Shown piece by piece: positions 1 through 9,800 of a stretch of DNA of 64,000 nt. Origin of the DNA: Legionella sp. W10-070 (GTDB taxonomy: Bacteria; Pseudomonadota; Gammaproteobacteria; Legionellales; Legionellaceae); the NCBI RefSeq assembly GCF_900640175.1, contig NZ_CAAAJC010000009.1, forward strand, positions 1 to 64,000. The letters run 5' to 3'. The notes under the pieces were generated by a model. That model was not told the DNA's origin. It saw nothing but the letters and a program-made list of their open reading frames with translations, and did no database searches. Each line of letters starts with the position of its first letter. Positions within the stretch are counted from its first letter, which is position 1. Made by a program: the position numbers and the translations under genes.

Positions 1-109
1 TTCAGCGTCGTGCCTACGGATTTAGAAATTTTGAAAACTATAGGTTAAGGGTTAAAGTTTTGTGTTCTTGATTAGTGCCCCCGGATTTGGGGAAGAGCCA
101 AAAATCCAT

Positions 110-296
110 CCTGACTGCAATATTCCGTTCCTGCACTATCCTTTGTGCAAGCTCTCGACGAGCGGATGGCGTTGTTACTTTTTTTCGAGCACCTCTTTTA
201 AAATTTCTGACTTTAAGCGCTCTTCAGCGTACATCTTCTTTAAGCGGCTATTCTCAGCCTCAAGCTCCTTTAGCCGCGCCATCATTGGGAGGATTA
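110..296 (-). pseudogene. IS3-family transposase remnant (orfA C-terminus / orfB N-terminus)
   Basis: On the minus strand the reading frame starting at about 285 gives the C-terminal leucine-zipper-like end of an IS3-family OrfA (motif MARLKELEAENSRLKKMYAE, then LKEVLEKK and stop at 175). The string AAAAAAG just before the stop matches the slippery site for the -1 programmed frameshift of this family. The -1 frame then reads a start of OrfB (ARRELAQRIVQERN) before similarity is lost near 110. Upstream of 285 the frame meets stops, so both ends are missing and only about 190 bp survive. No terminal inverted repeats are visible. It is a decayed insertion sequence, and the region from 1 to 110 holds nothing else I recognise. 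Confidence 0.8.
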
Positions 297-524
297 CCGG
301 AGCTCATCAGCTTTTTGACACCATTTTAAAATCGATACTAATGATATGTAATTCGATCCGGTATCATACGCCTTATGGGCAGAGCAACCTTTTTGAATTT
401 TATCAGTAGCCAAAATTATCTCATCTTGAATATCTCTGCTATTTACTGAGGCCGCAATTATTGAACTATAAGGTATAAAAAACACGAGGCTAATCACTAA
501 TCTCCAAATTCCATTTTTAAACAA
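294..524 (-). CDS. Small secreted hypothetical protein, probably truncated
   Basis: A 76-residue ORF with a basic, hydrophobic N-terminus (MFKNGIWRLVISLVFFIPY...) that looks like a Sec signal peptide, followed by about 45 polar residues with two cysteines (KGCSAHKAYD and KWCQKADE). I recognise no family. Its last codons run into the border of the IS3 remnant, so the natural C-terminus may have been replaced by element sequence. It could also be a chance ORF. The signal-peptide-like start is the main support. Confidence 0.35.
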   Translation of the reverse strand: MFKNGIWRLVISLVFFIPYSSIIAASVNSRDIQDEIILATDKIQKGCSAHKAYDTGSNYISLVSILKWCQKADELR

Positions 525-551
525 GACCCAATAAACCCTTGCAGATACTGA

Positions 552-624
552 TGCCGTTGTGCGGAATCGAACCGCAGACCTATTGATTACGAATCAATTG
601 CTCTACCGACTGAGCTACAACGGC
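552..624 (-). tRNA. tRNA-Thr (anticodon CGT)
   Basis: The minus strand folds as a complete cloverleaf. The acceptor stem GCCGTTG pairs with CAACGGC, the D-arm is AGCTCAGTCGGTAGAGC, the anticodon stem TTGAT/ATCAA carries loop TTCGTAA with anticodon CGT, and the T-arm TGCGGTTCGATTCCGCA is followed by discriminator A. No CCA is encoded. It reads ACG threonine codons. It lies alone between the small secreted ORF and the NTPDase gene, next to the IS3 remnant, a common arrangement since tRNA 3' ends attract mobile DNA; here the 3' end faces the remnant. Confidence 0.95.
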
Positions 625-683
625 AATAGGGCTTATTATACTTGTAGAGGTTTAGGGTGCAACCTCTTTGTGAGACTGCAAAT

Positions 684-1829
684 TCATTTTTGATTTAGGC
701 TAAGTATAACACCCAGAGTCCAATCACTGCCTTGATTAGAGGGCATTAGGTTGATAGGCTCTTGAGGTTGAAGACCGTAGCCGTCCACCATCAGAGCATA
801 GTAATAAGAAGGGAACAGGCAATAACCATAGAGGTAGTCGTCTGTGGGATATTGATCACTGAGTGTAGACCATTGTTGGTGGCATACTTGAGAGTCAGCT
901 TTTTCCAATAAGGCTTGATTGGTAAATTGACTGCCAAACTGAAAGGGCTTGCTGTGAGCAAGTTCGGCCATACCGCCTAATACGAACCAGTTTTTAACCT
1001 GGTTATCAACTAAGGCGGGTTGTACCGTTTGATTGACCCGATGTACAGCATTCATTAAAGCAGACACATCGCTTTCACAAGTATAGGCATCTCCAGCTGC
1101 GTTATGTCCTGTAGGTAATTCATAATTGTCTGCAAAACAGGTACTCTCATCAAGAAATTGGTGGGTCACTTCTGTCTGTCCAAGCCCCAGGAAACTATGG
1201 ATAAATACCGTCATATGACGTCCATAGATATCAAGTTGCTGAATATCTTGATTACTAATGCCTGCAGTATTTTGCACTGGAAAAACAATCTGTACAGAAG
1301 CCCCTCCCATATCCATCACCCCAGAGAGTTCTTTTTTAGAGTCGAAGGCACCCAATTGGTAGTTTACTGCAAGCCAGCCAAACAAACCTTCCTCGCTGCC
1401 AGTTATTGTTTTTGCTTTTTGCAACTGCCAGCCTGATTGATTAGCAAACCACTGTTGTAAAGCAGAATAAAGCTGTTGTTGCTTAGGTTGTGGTAACAGG
1501 CGCATACCGGCCGTTGCATAAAAATAAACAGCCAGGTTATTTTCAGGTGCTCCTGCAAACAAGGTCGTCAGATAAGTATTAACAGTGGCCTGATTTGATT
1601 CTATTGTCGCAAAACCAGGCTTAATTTTTTTTGACCATAATTCATGGATATTAATGGGATTTTTGTGTTTATCCTGATCGTAAGTATAAATATGCAAGCG
1701 TGAACCGGTGCTTCCAGCATCCACTACAGCAATACATTGGTGTTGCTGACAATTATTATCTGCAGCATCTACTGGAAAAACTGTAAATAAGGTAATGAAT
1801 GAAACAAAAAAGGCAAGAACACGCATCAT
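684..1829 (-). CDS. Secreted ecto-NTPDase (apyrase, GDA1/CD39 family)
   Basis: A nucleoside triphosphate diphosphohydrolase that removes gamma and beta phosphates from NTPs and NDPs. It carries an N-terminal signal peptide (residues 1-22, ending VFPVDA) so it should act in the periplasm or outside the cell. The apyrase conserved regions are visible in order: ACR1 DAGSTGSR (37-44), ACR2 ATAGMR (105-110), ACR3 with the catalytic Glu in GSEEGLFGW (144-152), ACR4 MDMGGASVQ (172-180) and ACR5 FVLGGM in the C-terminal half. The length of 381 residues is close to the characterised L. pneumophila NTPDases, which I recall contribute to intracellular growth. No membrane anchor follows the signal peptide. 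It looks monocistronic, transcribed away from comEC. Confidence 0.92.
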   Translation of the reverse strand: MMRVLAFFVSFITLFTVFPVDAADNNCQQHQCIAVVDAGSTGSRLHIYTYDQDKHKNPINIHELWSKKIKPGFATIESNQATVNTYLTTLFAGAPENNLAVYFYATAGMRLLPQPKQQQLYSALQQWFANQSGWQLQKAKTITGSEEGLFGWLAVNYQLGAFDSKKELSGVMDMGGASVQIVFPVQNTAGISNQDIQQLDIYGRHMTVFIHSFLGLGQTEVTHQFLDESTCFADNYELPTGHNAAGDAYTCESDVSALMNAVHRVNQTVQPALVDNQVKNWFVLGGMAELAHSKPFQFGSQFTNQALLEKADSQVCHQQWSTLSDQYPTDDYLYGYCLFPSYYYALMVDGYGLQPQEPINLMPSNQGSDWTLGVILSLNQK

Positions 1830-1920
1830 AGTTAATAGCCTATTGTAGAAGATAGGATGGATGCTACATTATGTATATTTTGTTGTCAATGAGAATTGTA
1901 ATGGTTCAATTTTAGCCGTT

Positions 1921-4131
1921 TTATCGGCCTTTCTTGTAACAGGCAGGAAAAATATTGCCATCATCAGTCCCAAGTTCCACAGTAACCATACCACAATCTA
2001 TCGTGTTAAAAATTTTTATTTTTCGCTCGTTCAGGGTTTGCAATGTTTCTTTATGGGGAAAATGATAGCGATTATCAAATCCTGCAGAAATTACTGCAAA
2101 TCTGGGTGCAACCTGTTCTATAAAAGAATAAGAAGAAGATGTTTTGCTGCCATGATGAGGGATTACCAGAAAATCAGAAGCCAATCGTTCCCGATAATGG
2201 GCTATCAAGTACTCCTCAGCGGATTTTTCAATATCGCCGGTTAGTAAAATTTTCCCTCCCTTATTACTAATTTGCAAGATGCAGGAATTATTATTTTTAT
2301 TTTTAAATGTTTTGTTAATTGCCAAAAACTGAAAGGATACCCCATCCCATTGCCAGGCGGGATAATGATGGCAATTTTTACCCCGATGATAAAAAGCCAC
2401 ATTATTCACTACCAGCTCACCAATATCATATTTCTCCTCCAAGGAGGCAAGCCCCCCCCGATGATCCAGATCCGGATGACTGATAATTACCTTATCAAGT
2501 TTTCCTATCCCTAATGTATGGAGAAAAGGAATAATGGCCAGTTTTCCCATGTCCCCACCTTGATAGAACTTCACACCTGTATCATAAATCAACTGATGCT
2601 TGGCAGTCCTTACCACCACAGCAAGCCCCTGTCCTACATCCAGGATATTAATTACTGCCTCATTATTTTTTATTTTGGGATGACCGGGAAAAAAGGCTGC
2701 GGTTATCAAGATAAGGATCGCAGGAAAAATAGCTTTAACAGGAAAAAAAAGAATAAGCCACATCGCCAACATAATGGCTAGCGGTGCCAGAAAGCGGGTG
2801 AATGTGAAATTCAAATTAAAGAAAGAAAATGAATCAATGAAATTCAAGTAATATAACAATGCATCTATCGACCAGTTAACTGGCACTAATAGTAAATGAT
2901 TATCCCAATATTGAACTAAAAAAAGACTGACCAAAGCTAATGGAACAATAACAAAGCCAACCCAGGGAATAGCCAGTAAATTGGCTATTAAACCATTCAC
3001 AGCACCATAAGAAAACCAATACAAGGTCAGAGGCATCAACCCAAAAAGACAAGCCACTTGCAGGCAAATGGTTTTTTTAAATCCTTTCCATGAAACCCTC
3101 TGGTTGAATAAAATCAGAATGGCTACAGCCAGAAAAGACAAATAAAACCCAGGCAACAAAATTGCATGCGGTTCAAAAAGAAGAACCGCGAGCAGAGAAT
3201 AGCGCCAGGCTTGCCATGCAGTGAAACGATAACCAAGAAAATTTTTTAGCAGTAAGAAAAAACAGGCAACCAATGATCGTTGTGCAGGAACAGCAAATCC
3301 AGCAAGCAAAGCGTAGAAAAAAGCCATTATCAAACTAATAATACTAGCTGCCTGCGCTGCCGGGCAGTGAAGGCATAGCCTGCTGCTGCGCGACCATAAC
3401 CATCTCATCAGCAAGAAGCTTAATCCTGCAACCAAGCCGATGTGGGCACCGGATATAACCATTAAATGGGTTGTCCCTGTTCGACGAAACAAATCCCATT
3501 GTTCTTTCGCCATATGTGTAGTTAAACCTAGCGTCAATGCCTCCATTACCCCCAAGGCTTGAGAAGAAGGGATTAATTTAACCAAAGATGAGGCCAGATT
3601 TTCGCGTAAACCCAACAAACTTTTCGAGTGATTCTCACCGGAAGCAAGTTTGGTTGCTTCTCGTTTGGTATATCCAGTCCAGGCAATATGACGCGCACTG
3701 AGCCAATTGACATAATCAAAACCACCAGGATTGGCTAAGTTGGCAGGCCTTTTTAATTTCACCTGCAAGCGCCATAAATCACCCAATTTAAATTGAGGAC
3801 AATGCTTGTAACAAGCAAGCATTGCGGTGGCTTTTACCGGCTTACCATTGAAGTAAGTTACTGCAAACTGGAATTGCGATTTAACGGAAGTTACTGTGGG
3901 GATGGAGACTACCTTGCCTTCTATAAACGCTTTCTGAATAACCGGCATATCCGGGATGCCTTCATCAGACACCCACCACTGATGCGCTGTTCCCCAAATA
4001 GCGGCGGCAGCAAACCAGACAACGATTTGCCATCGAGGTGACAGGATCAGGCAAACCATCACAAAACTCAATGCATAAAAAGATTGAGCATAGACAAATG
4101 CTATCCCTGCAAAAAAGCAAAGAATTTCCAT
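1921..4131 (-). CDS. comEC: DNA internalization protein ComEC/Rec2
   Basis: Inner-membrane channel for single-stranded DNA uptake in natural transformation. The 736 residues follow the family layout: N-terminal hydrophobic segments, an OB-like periplasmic part, the central Competence domain with many membrane segments (about 210-480, including LMVISGAHIGLVAG), then a C-terminal metallo-beta-lactamase-like domain (from about residue 500) with NILDVGQG, SHPDLDHRGG and IPHHGSK motifs. The metal-binding HxDxDH is intact, so it may have nuclease activity as proposed for the family. The start at 4131 gives the expected hydrophobic N-terminus. It is a single gene, divergent from the pnt operon, and its 3' end faces the NTPDase promoter region. 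Confidence 0.93.
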   Translation of the reverse strand: MEILCFFAGIAFVYAQSFYALSFVMVCLILSPRWQIVVWFAAAAIWGTAHQWWVSDEGIPDMPVIQKAFIEGKVVSIPTVTSVKSQFQFAVTYFNGKPVKATAMLACYKHCPQFKLGDLWRLQVKLKRPANLANPGGFDYVNWLSARHIAWTGYTKREATKLASGENHSKSLLGLRENLASSLVKLIPSSQALGVMEALTLGLTTHMAKEQWDLFRRTGTTHLMVISGAHIGLVAGLSFLLMRWLWSRSSRLCLHCPAAQAASIISLIMAFFYALLAGFAVPAQRSLVACFFLLLKNFLGYRFTAWQAWRYSLLAVLLFEPHAILLPGFYLSFLAVAILILFNQRVSWKGFKKTICLQVACLFGLMPLTLYWFSYGAVNGLIANLLAIPWVGFVIVPLALVSLFLVQYWDNHLLLVPVNWSIDALLYYLNFIDSFSFFNLNFTFTRFLAPLAIMLAMWLILFFPVKAIFPAILILITAAFFPGHPKIKNNEAVINILDVGQGLAVVVRTAKHQLIYDTGVKFYQGGDMGKLAIIPFLHTLGIGKLDKVIISHPDLDHRGGLASLEEKYDIGELVVNNVAFYHRGKNCHHYPAWQWDGVSFQFLAINKTFKNKNNNSCILQISNKGGKILLTGDIEKSAEEYLIAHYRERLASDFLVIPHHGSKTSSSYSFIEQVAPRFAVISAGFDNRYHFPHKETLQTLNERKIKIFNTIDCGMVTVELGTDDGNIFPACYKKGR

Positions 4132-4157
4132 ATTATTCAGTTGGACTTATTGTAAGG

Positions 4158-4177
4158 AACTTACTTTATAGTAAGTT
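4158..4177. promoter_or_regulatory. Perfect 7-bp inverted repeat in the comEC/pnt divergent region
   Basis: AACTTAC-TTTATA-GTAAGTT forms a small AT-rich dyad about 27 bp upstream of the comEC start and 138 bp upstream of pntAA. It could be an operator for a dimeric regulator or a weak hairpin in the comEC leader. Nothing in the sequence identifies the binding protein. Confidence 0.3.
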
Positions 4178-4314
4178 ATAGGAAGAGGCAATCGATCCAG
4201 GACAAACCGCTTCACTGTCTTCAATAGACCTGACAGGGAAATTATAAAAACACTAGCAATATCAAAAAGATTCCAATAGGATAAGATTAGTTTTCGGTGA
4301 AAGGGATATTCTCC

Positions 4315-5451
4315 ATGATTATTTCTGCTTTAAATGAAAGCGACAAAGATACCCGTGTCGCTATTACACCCAGCGCGGTGAAAAATTACTCAAAAATGGG
4401 CTTTGAAATTCATTTTGAAACCAATGCAGGCAAGGCATCCGGTTTTAGTGATACAGATTATCAACAAGCTGGTGCAACAGTTGTCAATAATCGTAAAGCG
4501 TTACTAAAAGCAACCAATATCCTTGTTTGCGTCAATGAGCCTTCTCCCAAAGAATTGCAAGGCCTTTCTTCACAGGCGTTGATTATAGGCCATATTGACA
4601 ACGAACCAGAAAGTGATTTGTTAACATGGGGATGTAAAGAAAAAATCAGCATTTTTTCCATGAACTTAATCCCGCGTATCAGCCGCGCACAAAGTATGGA
4701 TAGCTTATCATCTCAAGCCAATCTTGCAGGCTATCGTGCGGTATTAGAAGGAGTGGTTCATTTTAAACGGGCTATTCCCATGATGATGACTGCCGCAGGT
4801 ATGATCCATCCAGCCAAAATACTTATCCTCGGGGCGGGGGTCGCCGGATTGCAGGCTATTGCTACGGCCAAGCGCTTGGGGGCTGTAGTTTATGCATTTG
4901 ATGTGCGTAGAGCAGCTAAAGAGCAGGTGGAAAGCTTGGGCGCTGAATTTATTGAAGTCAGTGAGGAGCATGATAGTGAAACCAGTGGGGGCTATGCTGG
5001 AGAAACAAGTGAAGAATATAAGCGCTTGCAAGCTGAGTTAATTGACCAATACGCCAAGCAATCTGATATCATTATTAGTACCGCTTTAATTCCAGGTAAA
5101 AAAGCGCCTGTTCTGCTATTCAAAAAAACAGTAGAAGAAATGAAACCGGGTTCAGTCATTGTAGATTTAGCTACTGCCCGCGGCGGTAACTGCGAATTAA
5201 GTCAACAAGATAAAGTCCTGAAACACGACGAAATTACATTAATCGGCTATAGTAATCTGGCTGGTTTAGTACCTGCAACAGCCAGTGAGTTGTACGCAAC
5301 CAACCTGATTAATTTAATGCGCCATCTTGCCCCCTCTCCTCCAGAATTGGTTTTTAATGAAGAAGATGAAATTATTAAGCAAGCCATGCTCTGTCATCAG
5401 GGCAGTTACCTCCCTTTCCAACTGGTTAAAGGAAACATAGAAAATGCCTGA
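4315..5451 (+). CDS. pntAA: NAD(P) transhydrogenase subunit alpha, part 1 (domain I)
   Basis: Cytosolic NAD(H)-binding domain I of the proton-translocating transhydrogenase, which makes NADPH from NADH using the proton gradient. Visible are the conserved [20 protein letters not shown] segment, the Rossmann glycine motif GAGVAGLQA and the later LATARGGN. The enzyme is of the three-polypeptide type, because this subunit ends without membrane helices and pntAB is separate. I place the start at ATG 4315 because AAAGGGA lies at suitable spacing upstream. A GTG at 4297 would add six residues. The stop overlaps the next gene by 8 nt, indicating translational coupling. First gene of pntAA-pntAB-pntB. 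Confidence 0.93.
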   Translation: MIISALNESDKDTRVAITPSAVKNYSKMGFEIHFETNAGKASGFSDTDYQQAGATVVNNRKALLKATNILVCVNEPSPKELQGLSSQALIIGHIDNEPESDLLTWGCKEKISIFSMNLIPRISRAQSMDSLSSQANLAGYRAVLEGVVHFKRAIPMMMTAAGMIHPAKILILGAGVAGLQAIATAKRLGAVVYAFDVRRAAKEQVESLGAEFIEVSEEHDSETSGGYAGETSEEYKRLQAELIDQYAKQSDIIISTALIPGKKAPVLLFKKTVEEMKPGSVIVDLATARGGNCELSQQDKVLKHDEITLIGYSNLAGLVPATASELYATNLINLMRHLAPSPPELVFNEEDEIIKQAMLCHQGSYLPFQLVKGNIENA

Positions 5452-5740
5452 TATTAATACACTAAGCAATCCCTATGTAGCAATTCTGACTATTTTTGTT
5501 CTAGCCTGTTTTGTCGGCTATTATGTTGTATGGAAAGTAACCCCTGCCCTGCACACCCCCCTAATGTCAGTTACTAATGCTATCTCCAGTATTATTATTC
5601 TCGGTGCATTAATTGCTGCCGGAAGTAAGCTGACAGGAACAATAACCTTTCTTGGTGGCATCGGTGTTTTTATTACTGCCATTAATATTTTTGGCGGCTT
5701 TGTGGTAACCCAACGCATGTTACGTATGTATAAAAAATAA
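5444..5740 (+). CDS. pntAB: NAD(P) transhydrogenase subunit alpha, part 2 (membrane domain IIa)
   Basis: A 98-residue membrane protein with three to four hydrophobic helices (for example residues 11-28, 40-57 and 63-86). It forms half of the proton channel together with the membrane part of PntB. The family sequence [18 protein letters not shown] is conserved here, as in other split alpha subunits. It overlaps pntAA by 8 nt and precedes pntB by 20 nt, so the three are one operon. Confidence 0.93.
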   Translation: MPDINTLSNPYVAILTIFVLACFVGYYVVWKVTPALHTPLMSVTNAISSIIILGALIAAGSKLTGTITFLGGIGVFITAINIFGGFVVTQRMLRMYKK

Positions 5741-5760
5741 TGTCTACAGGATGAGCACTC

Positions 5761-7152
5761 ATGACTTCTTTGTTTCCATTTTTATACCTGATCGCTGCTG
5801 TATGCTTTATTTTAGCGCTTAAAGGACTGGCAAGCCCGACTACGGCAAGGCGCGGTAACTTGCTGGGTATTACCGGAATGGCGATTGCTGTTGTTTCTAC
5901 AATGATGATGCCGTCTATTGAGCACCACTGGCTGTTAATAGGTCTTATTATAGCAGGCGGCATTATCGGTACCATTATTGCCCTGAAAATCAATATGACT
6001 GCAATACCGCAACTCGTCGCCGGGTTCCACTCGCTGGTGGGTTTGGCTGCTGTTCTGGTTGCTTTTTGTGCTTACCTTTCTCCTGATTCTTTTCAAATTG
6101 GTGAGCCTGGAGCAATAAAAAAAGCCAGCTTAATTGAAATGAGTCTCGGGCTTATCATTGGTGCAATTACCTTTTCAGGCTCGGTTATTGCCTTTTTAAA
6201 ATTACAGGGATTAATGTCAGGGCAGCCTGTCCGCTACCCGGGGCAAAAACTGGTTAATTTACTCATCGGGCTTTCTATTCTTGGTTTGCTTGTTCATTTT
6301 GTCATTGGCCAATCTCTGCCGATTTTTAGCATCATAGCCTTTCTTTCTTTTTTAATCGGTTTTTTACTTATTATTCCGATTGGTGGAGCTGACATGCCTG
6401 TAGTAATTTCCATGCTGAACTCCTATTCTGGATGGGCTGCAGCGGGTATTGGCTTTACTTTAAGTAATCATCTATTAGTAATCACCGGGGCACTGGTCGG
6501 TGCGAGCGGGGCAATTTTAAGTTATATCATGTGTGTAGGGATGAACCGCTCCATTATTAATGTCATTTTTGGTGGTCTGAAAGGAGGAGATGCAAATGCA
6601 TCTGCTCGTATTGAAAATCAACAAATCCATCAGGCTAACGGTGAAGACGCTGCGTTTTTACTGAGTAATGCCAAAGATGTCATTTTTATTCCCGGCTACG
6701 GAATGGCCGTGGCTCATGCCCAGCATGCTGTAAAGGAACTGGTCGATTCTTTGGAAGCTCGCTCCATACGTGTACGCTTTGCCATCCATCCTGTTGCTGG
6801 CCGTATGCCAGGCCATATGAATGTGCTTTTAGCCGAAGCGAATATTCCCTATGATCGGGTTTTTGAACAAAGTGAGATTAACCGCGATTTTGCCACCTGC
6901 GATGTTGCTTTTGTTATCGGCGCTAACGACATCACAAATCCTGCCGCCAAAACTGATCCTAATTCACCCATCTATGGTATGCCAGTACTGGAAGTAGAAA
7001 AGGCCAGAACCGTTTTGTTTGTAAAACGAAGCCTGTCCCCTGGCTATGCTGGCGTTGAGAATGATTTATTTTATCGGGATAACACCTATATGCTTTTTGG
7101 TGATGCAAAAACAATGACTGAATCCATTGCCAAAGCCCTTGCCGACATTTAA
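5761..7152 (+). CDS. pntB: NAD(P) transhydrogenase subunit beta
   Basis: 463-residue beta subunit. The first about 270 residues contain the remaining membrane helices of domain II, and the C-terminal part is the NADP(H)-binding domain III. Family landmarks are visible: [32 protein letters not shown], the [13 protein letters not shown] motif of the NADP site, [18 protein letters not shown] and [11 protein letters not shown] ribosome-binding site (AGGATGAG) stands before ATG 5761. It is the last gene of the operon. The REP-like hairpins beginning 35 bp downstream may serve as its transcription end. Confidence 0.95.
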   Translation: MTSLFPFLYLIAAVCFILALKGLASPTTARRGNLLGITGMAIAVVSTMMMPSIEHHWLLIGLIIAGGIIGTIIALKINMTAIPQLVAGFHSLVGLAAVLVAFCAYLSPDSFQIGEPGAIKKASLIEMSLGLIIGAITFSGSVIAFLKLQGLMSGQPVRYPGQKLVNLLIGLSILGLLVHFVIGQSLPIFSIIAFLSFLIGFLLIIPIGGADMPVVISMLNSYSGWAAAGIGFTLSNHLLVITGALVGASGAILSYIMCVGMNRSIINVIFGGLKGGDANASARIENQQIHQANGEDAAFLLSNAKDVIFIPGYGMAVAHAQHAVKELVDSLEARSIRVRFAIHPVAGRMPGHMNVLLAEANIPYDRVFEQSEINRDFATCDVAFVIGANDITNPAAKTDPNSPIYGMPVLEVEKARTVLFVKRSLSPGYAGVENDLFYRDNTYMLFGDAKTMTESIAKALADI

Positions 7153-7158
7153 TCATCA

Positions 7159-7320
7159 TTGTTGACAATTGGACCCAGAGCCTACGTTCCGCGCTTTATG
7201 CGCGGAATCTAGTCTCAAACCTTGTCAAGAGGATGGTTAGTTTCGTGTGGCTTGCATAGATCCCGCGCATAAAGCGCGGGAAGTGAGCAGTTTAAGTTGA
7301 AATATCAGCAGACTCTAATA
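7159..7320. repeat. MITE-like repeat, copy 1
   Basis: About 160 bp closely resembling 7916-8084 in the same orientation, from TTGTTGACAATT to CAGACTCTAAT. It contains two GC-rich hairpins, TTCCGCGC-TTTAT-GCGCGGAA (7187-7207) and CCCGCGC-ATAAA-GCGCGGG (7262-7280), whose cores are reverse complements of each other. The left end is less preserved than in copy 2. It codes for nothing. Its hairpins may terminate the pnt transcript. Confidence 0.85.
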
Positions 7321-7419
7321 AATAACCTGACAATAAATTTTATTATTTTTCATTACCTTCTGATTTGCCATAACCGTAAAATAAAGGTATCTTAATTTCT
7401 TTTTAGAAGGGAGATTTGT

Positions 7420-7800
7420 ATGTTTAGAAAATTGGGTTATGGCCTGTTATGTGCTGGCTCTTTACTCAGCACTAACGCTTTAGCGATTAATCATGACTTT
7501 AGACCTGGCATAAGCATTGAGTACGAATTACCGCCAAATGATCCGCAAGAATTTACCAATTCCTGGTTTTGGACAATTACCTCAACTTGCACGGTTCGTA
7601 CACGAGATAATAGCGATGAAATCTTCATCGAAGTGCTTAAGAAATCAGGAAAGATTAATGGACAACCATTATCTCAAGGCGATACATTGTCAATGATTGT
7701 TCATAATGGCGAAAAATTTGTTATTACAGCTGATTCAGGAGGCAAGGTTAAACTAACTAATCGAGGCTTAAGCACCATCGTTGCAAGCTGCTCAACCTAA
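7420..7800 (+). CDS. Small secreted hypothetical protein
   Basis: A 126-residue protein with a clear signal peptide (MFRKLGYGLLCAGSLLSTNALA, cleavage likely after residue 22), leaving about 104 mature residues. The mature part is rich in beta-prone stretches and has two cysteines (TSTCTVRT and VASCST) that could form a disulfide. There are no membrane segments after the signal. It has a good ribosome-binding site (GAAGGGAG) before ATG 7420. I recognise no family with certainty. It is framed by two copies of a MITE-like repeat and followed by a REP-like hairpin at 7827-7846, so it may have moved or been retained as a cassette. Confidence 0.75.
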   Translation: MFRKLGYGLLCAGSLLSTNALAINHDFRPGISIEYELPPNDPQEFTNSWFWTITSTCTVRTRDNSDEIFIEVLKKSGKINGQPLSQGDTLSMIVHNGEKFVITADSGGKVKLTNRGLSTIVASCST

Positions 7801-7825
7801 GGCAAATTCTCTGTTATCCAAGCCT

Positions 7826-7846
7826 CCCCGCGGCATCGACCGCGGG
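7826..7846. repeat. REP-like GC-rich hairpin
   Basis: CCCGCGG-CATCGA-CCGCGGG forms a perfect 7-bp stem 26 bp after the stop of the secreted protein gene. A related motif occurs at 46138-46158, and both are followed within about 60 bp by CTATAGTAACT, so this is a dispersed repeat family. It may also act as a transcription terminator, although no T-run follows. Confidence 0.6.
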
Positions 7847-7915
7847 ATCCCTGAAAGGTATTAAGGGCATCGATATAGCCTATAGTAACTTGAAACCCTA
7901 AATACTTAATTTAAT

Positions 7916-8084
7916 ATTAGGCTCTGTTGACAATTAGAGCCAGAGCCTACGTTCCGCGCTTTATGCGCGGAATCTATTCTCAAACCTTGGCAAGAGGATG
8001 TTTAGTTTCGTGTAATTTGCGTGGATCCCACGCATAAAACGCGGGAAGTAAGCAGCTTAGGGTGAAATGCCGACAGACTCTAAT
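7916..8084. repeat. MITE-like repeat, copy 2, with imperfect terminal inverted repeats
   Basis: A 169-bp element resembling 7159-7320. Its ends are inverted: the left end reads ATTAGGCTCTGTTG and the reverse complement of the right end reads ATTAGAGTCTGTCG. Inside are the same two GC-rich hairpins. No coding potential. The right end overlaps the TAG stop of prfC (8080-8082), so the element supplies or abuts the end of that gene. Confidence 0.8.
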
Positions 8085-9660
8085 GCTCACGTGTTGCCGT
8101 AAACTGAATGCCAGGGTAGCGCTCCTGTGCCATAGTCAAGTTTACTTTTGTTGGTGCCAAATACATCAATGAATCACTACCATCCAATGCCAAATAATCG
8201 TAAGCTTTATTGCGAAACTCAGTCATCGCCTTATCATCTTCTGCATAAACCCAACGCGCGCAACTGATACTAACTGCTTCATAAATACAATCTACTTTAT
8301 ATTCATGTTTTAATCGATGGGCCACCACATCGAATTGCAGCACCCCCACCGCACCTAATATCAATTGATTACTATTTAACGGACGAAATACTTGTGTGGC
8401 TCCTTCTTCGGAAAGCTCAATTAATCCCTTCAACAGGGCCTTGCTCTTTAGCGGATCTTTCAAACGCACCAAGCGAAAAAGCTCAGGGGCAAAATTAGGG
8501 ATACCAGTAAACTTTAACGTCTCACCCTGAGTAAACGTATCGCCAATTTGAATAGTTCCATGATTATGCAAACCGATGATATCACCAGCCATGGCTATTT
8601 CAGCATGAGCGCGATCGCCGGCCATGAAAGTCAACGCATTGGCAATTTGAACCTCCTTGCCAAGCCTTAAGTGCGTTAACTTCATGCCTCGCTTGAAACT
8701 GCCCGAACAAATCCTTAAAAAAGCAATCCGATCACGATGCTTAGGATCCATATTAGCCTGAATTTTAAACACAAAACCAGTAAACGAGGCTTCCTCTGGT
8801 TTAACACAACGCTCCACAGCTGCTCGAGCTAACGGTCCCGGAGCGTACTTGGCAAAATCATCCAGAAGTTCCTTAATTCCGAAGTTATTAATTGCTGAGC
8901 CAAAATAAACCGGTGTTAATTTACCTGAAAGATAATCATCCACATTAAATTCATGGGAAGCGCCTTTAACCAATTCGATTTCGTCACGCAACTCCTGGGC
9001 GATATCTCCCAATAACTCATCCAGTTGAGGATTATCCAACCCCTTGATTTGTAAAGCATCCTGTTTTTGTGTGTTTTTTCCTGGCTGGTATAAGTAAACA
9101 GTATCCTGATAAAGATGATAGATGCCCTTAAAGCGTTTACCCATCCCAACAGGCCAGGTTACTGGCGCACACTGAATTCCAAGCACAGTTTCCACTTCAT
9201 CAAGCAAGCTGATTGGCTCTCTACCCTCACGATCCAGTTTATTAATAAACGTCATGATAGGCGTATCGCGCAAACGACAAACCTCCATTAGTTTAATGGT
9301 TCGTTCTTCAACGCCTTTTGCAACGTCAATAACCATCAATGCCGAATCAACAGCAGTCAGAGTACGGTAAGTATCCTCAGAAAAATCTTCATGCCCCGGG
9401 GTATCCAGCAAATTCATTACATGATCATTATGAATGAACTGCATGACTGAGGTAGTAATGGAAATTCCTCTCTCTTTTTCCATTTCCATCCAGTCAGAAG
9501 TAGCATGCCGTTCAGCCTTTCGTCCTTTGACAGTGCCCGCAAGCTGAATTGCACCTCCAAATAATAACAATTTTTCAGTAACTGTTGTTTTACCCGCATC
9601 CGGGTGAGAAATAATTGCAAAGGTTCGCCTCTTGGCGAAATCCTGGTAAAAATCTGACAT
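8080..9660 (-). CDS. prfC: Peptide chain release factor 3 (RF3)
   Basis: Translational GTPase that removes RF1/RF2 from the ribosome after termination. 526 residues, as expected for the family (E. coli about 529). Visible GTPase motifs are G1 SHPDAGKTT (about 18-26), the switch I region [20 protein letters not shown]3 DTPGHEDF and G4 NKLD. The RF3-specific domain II and C-terminal region follow (for example [17 protein letters not shown]). The start at 9660 gives [19 protein letters not shown], matching the usual N-terminus. The stop codon lies inside the right end of a MITE-like repeat, yet the protein length is normal. Single-gene unit. Confidence 0.97.
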   Translation of the reverse strand: MSDFYQDFAKRRTFAIISHPDAGKTTVTEKLLLFGGAIQLAGTVKGRKAERHATSDWMEMEKERGISITTSVMQFIHNDHVMNLLDTPGHEDFSEDTYRTLTAVDSALMVIDVAKGVEERTIKLMEVCRLRDTPIMTFINKLDREGREPISLLDEVETVLGIQCAPVTWPVGMGKRFKGIYHLYQDTVYLYQPGKNTQKQDALQIKGLDNPQLDELLGDIAQELRDEIELVKGASHEFNVDDYLSGKLTPVYFGSAINNFGIKELLDDFAKYAPGPLARAAVERCVKPEEASFTGFVFKIQANMDPKHRDRIAFLRICSGSFKRGMKLTHLRLGKEVQIANALTFMAGDRAHAEIAMAGDIIGLHNHGTIQIGDTFTQGETLKFTGIPNFAPELFRLVRLKDPLKSKALLKGLIELSEEGATQVFRPLNSNQLILGAVGVLQFDVVAHRLKHEYKVDCIYEAVSISCARWVYAEDDKAMTEFRNKAYDYLALDGSDSLMYLAPTKVNLTMAQERYPGIQFTATREH

Positions 9661-9800
9661 AAGTAACCTGCTAGTACCTAAAGTACAGTTAGGAGTAATA
9701 AAAATGGTAATTTTAAAAGGTTAAGATAAATAAATCAAAACAATGCATCGGGAAAAAATGATACGTTGATTATATATTAACACTGAAGATTATAATTCAT

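Noticed and set aside
7376..7391. CpxR-like site (GTAAA-N6-GTATC) before the small secreted protein
   Set aside because: The second half-site departs from GTAAA and one weak match in AT-rich DNA is not enough.
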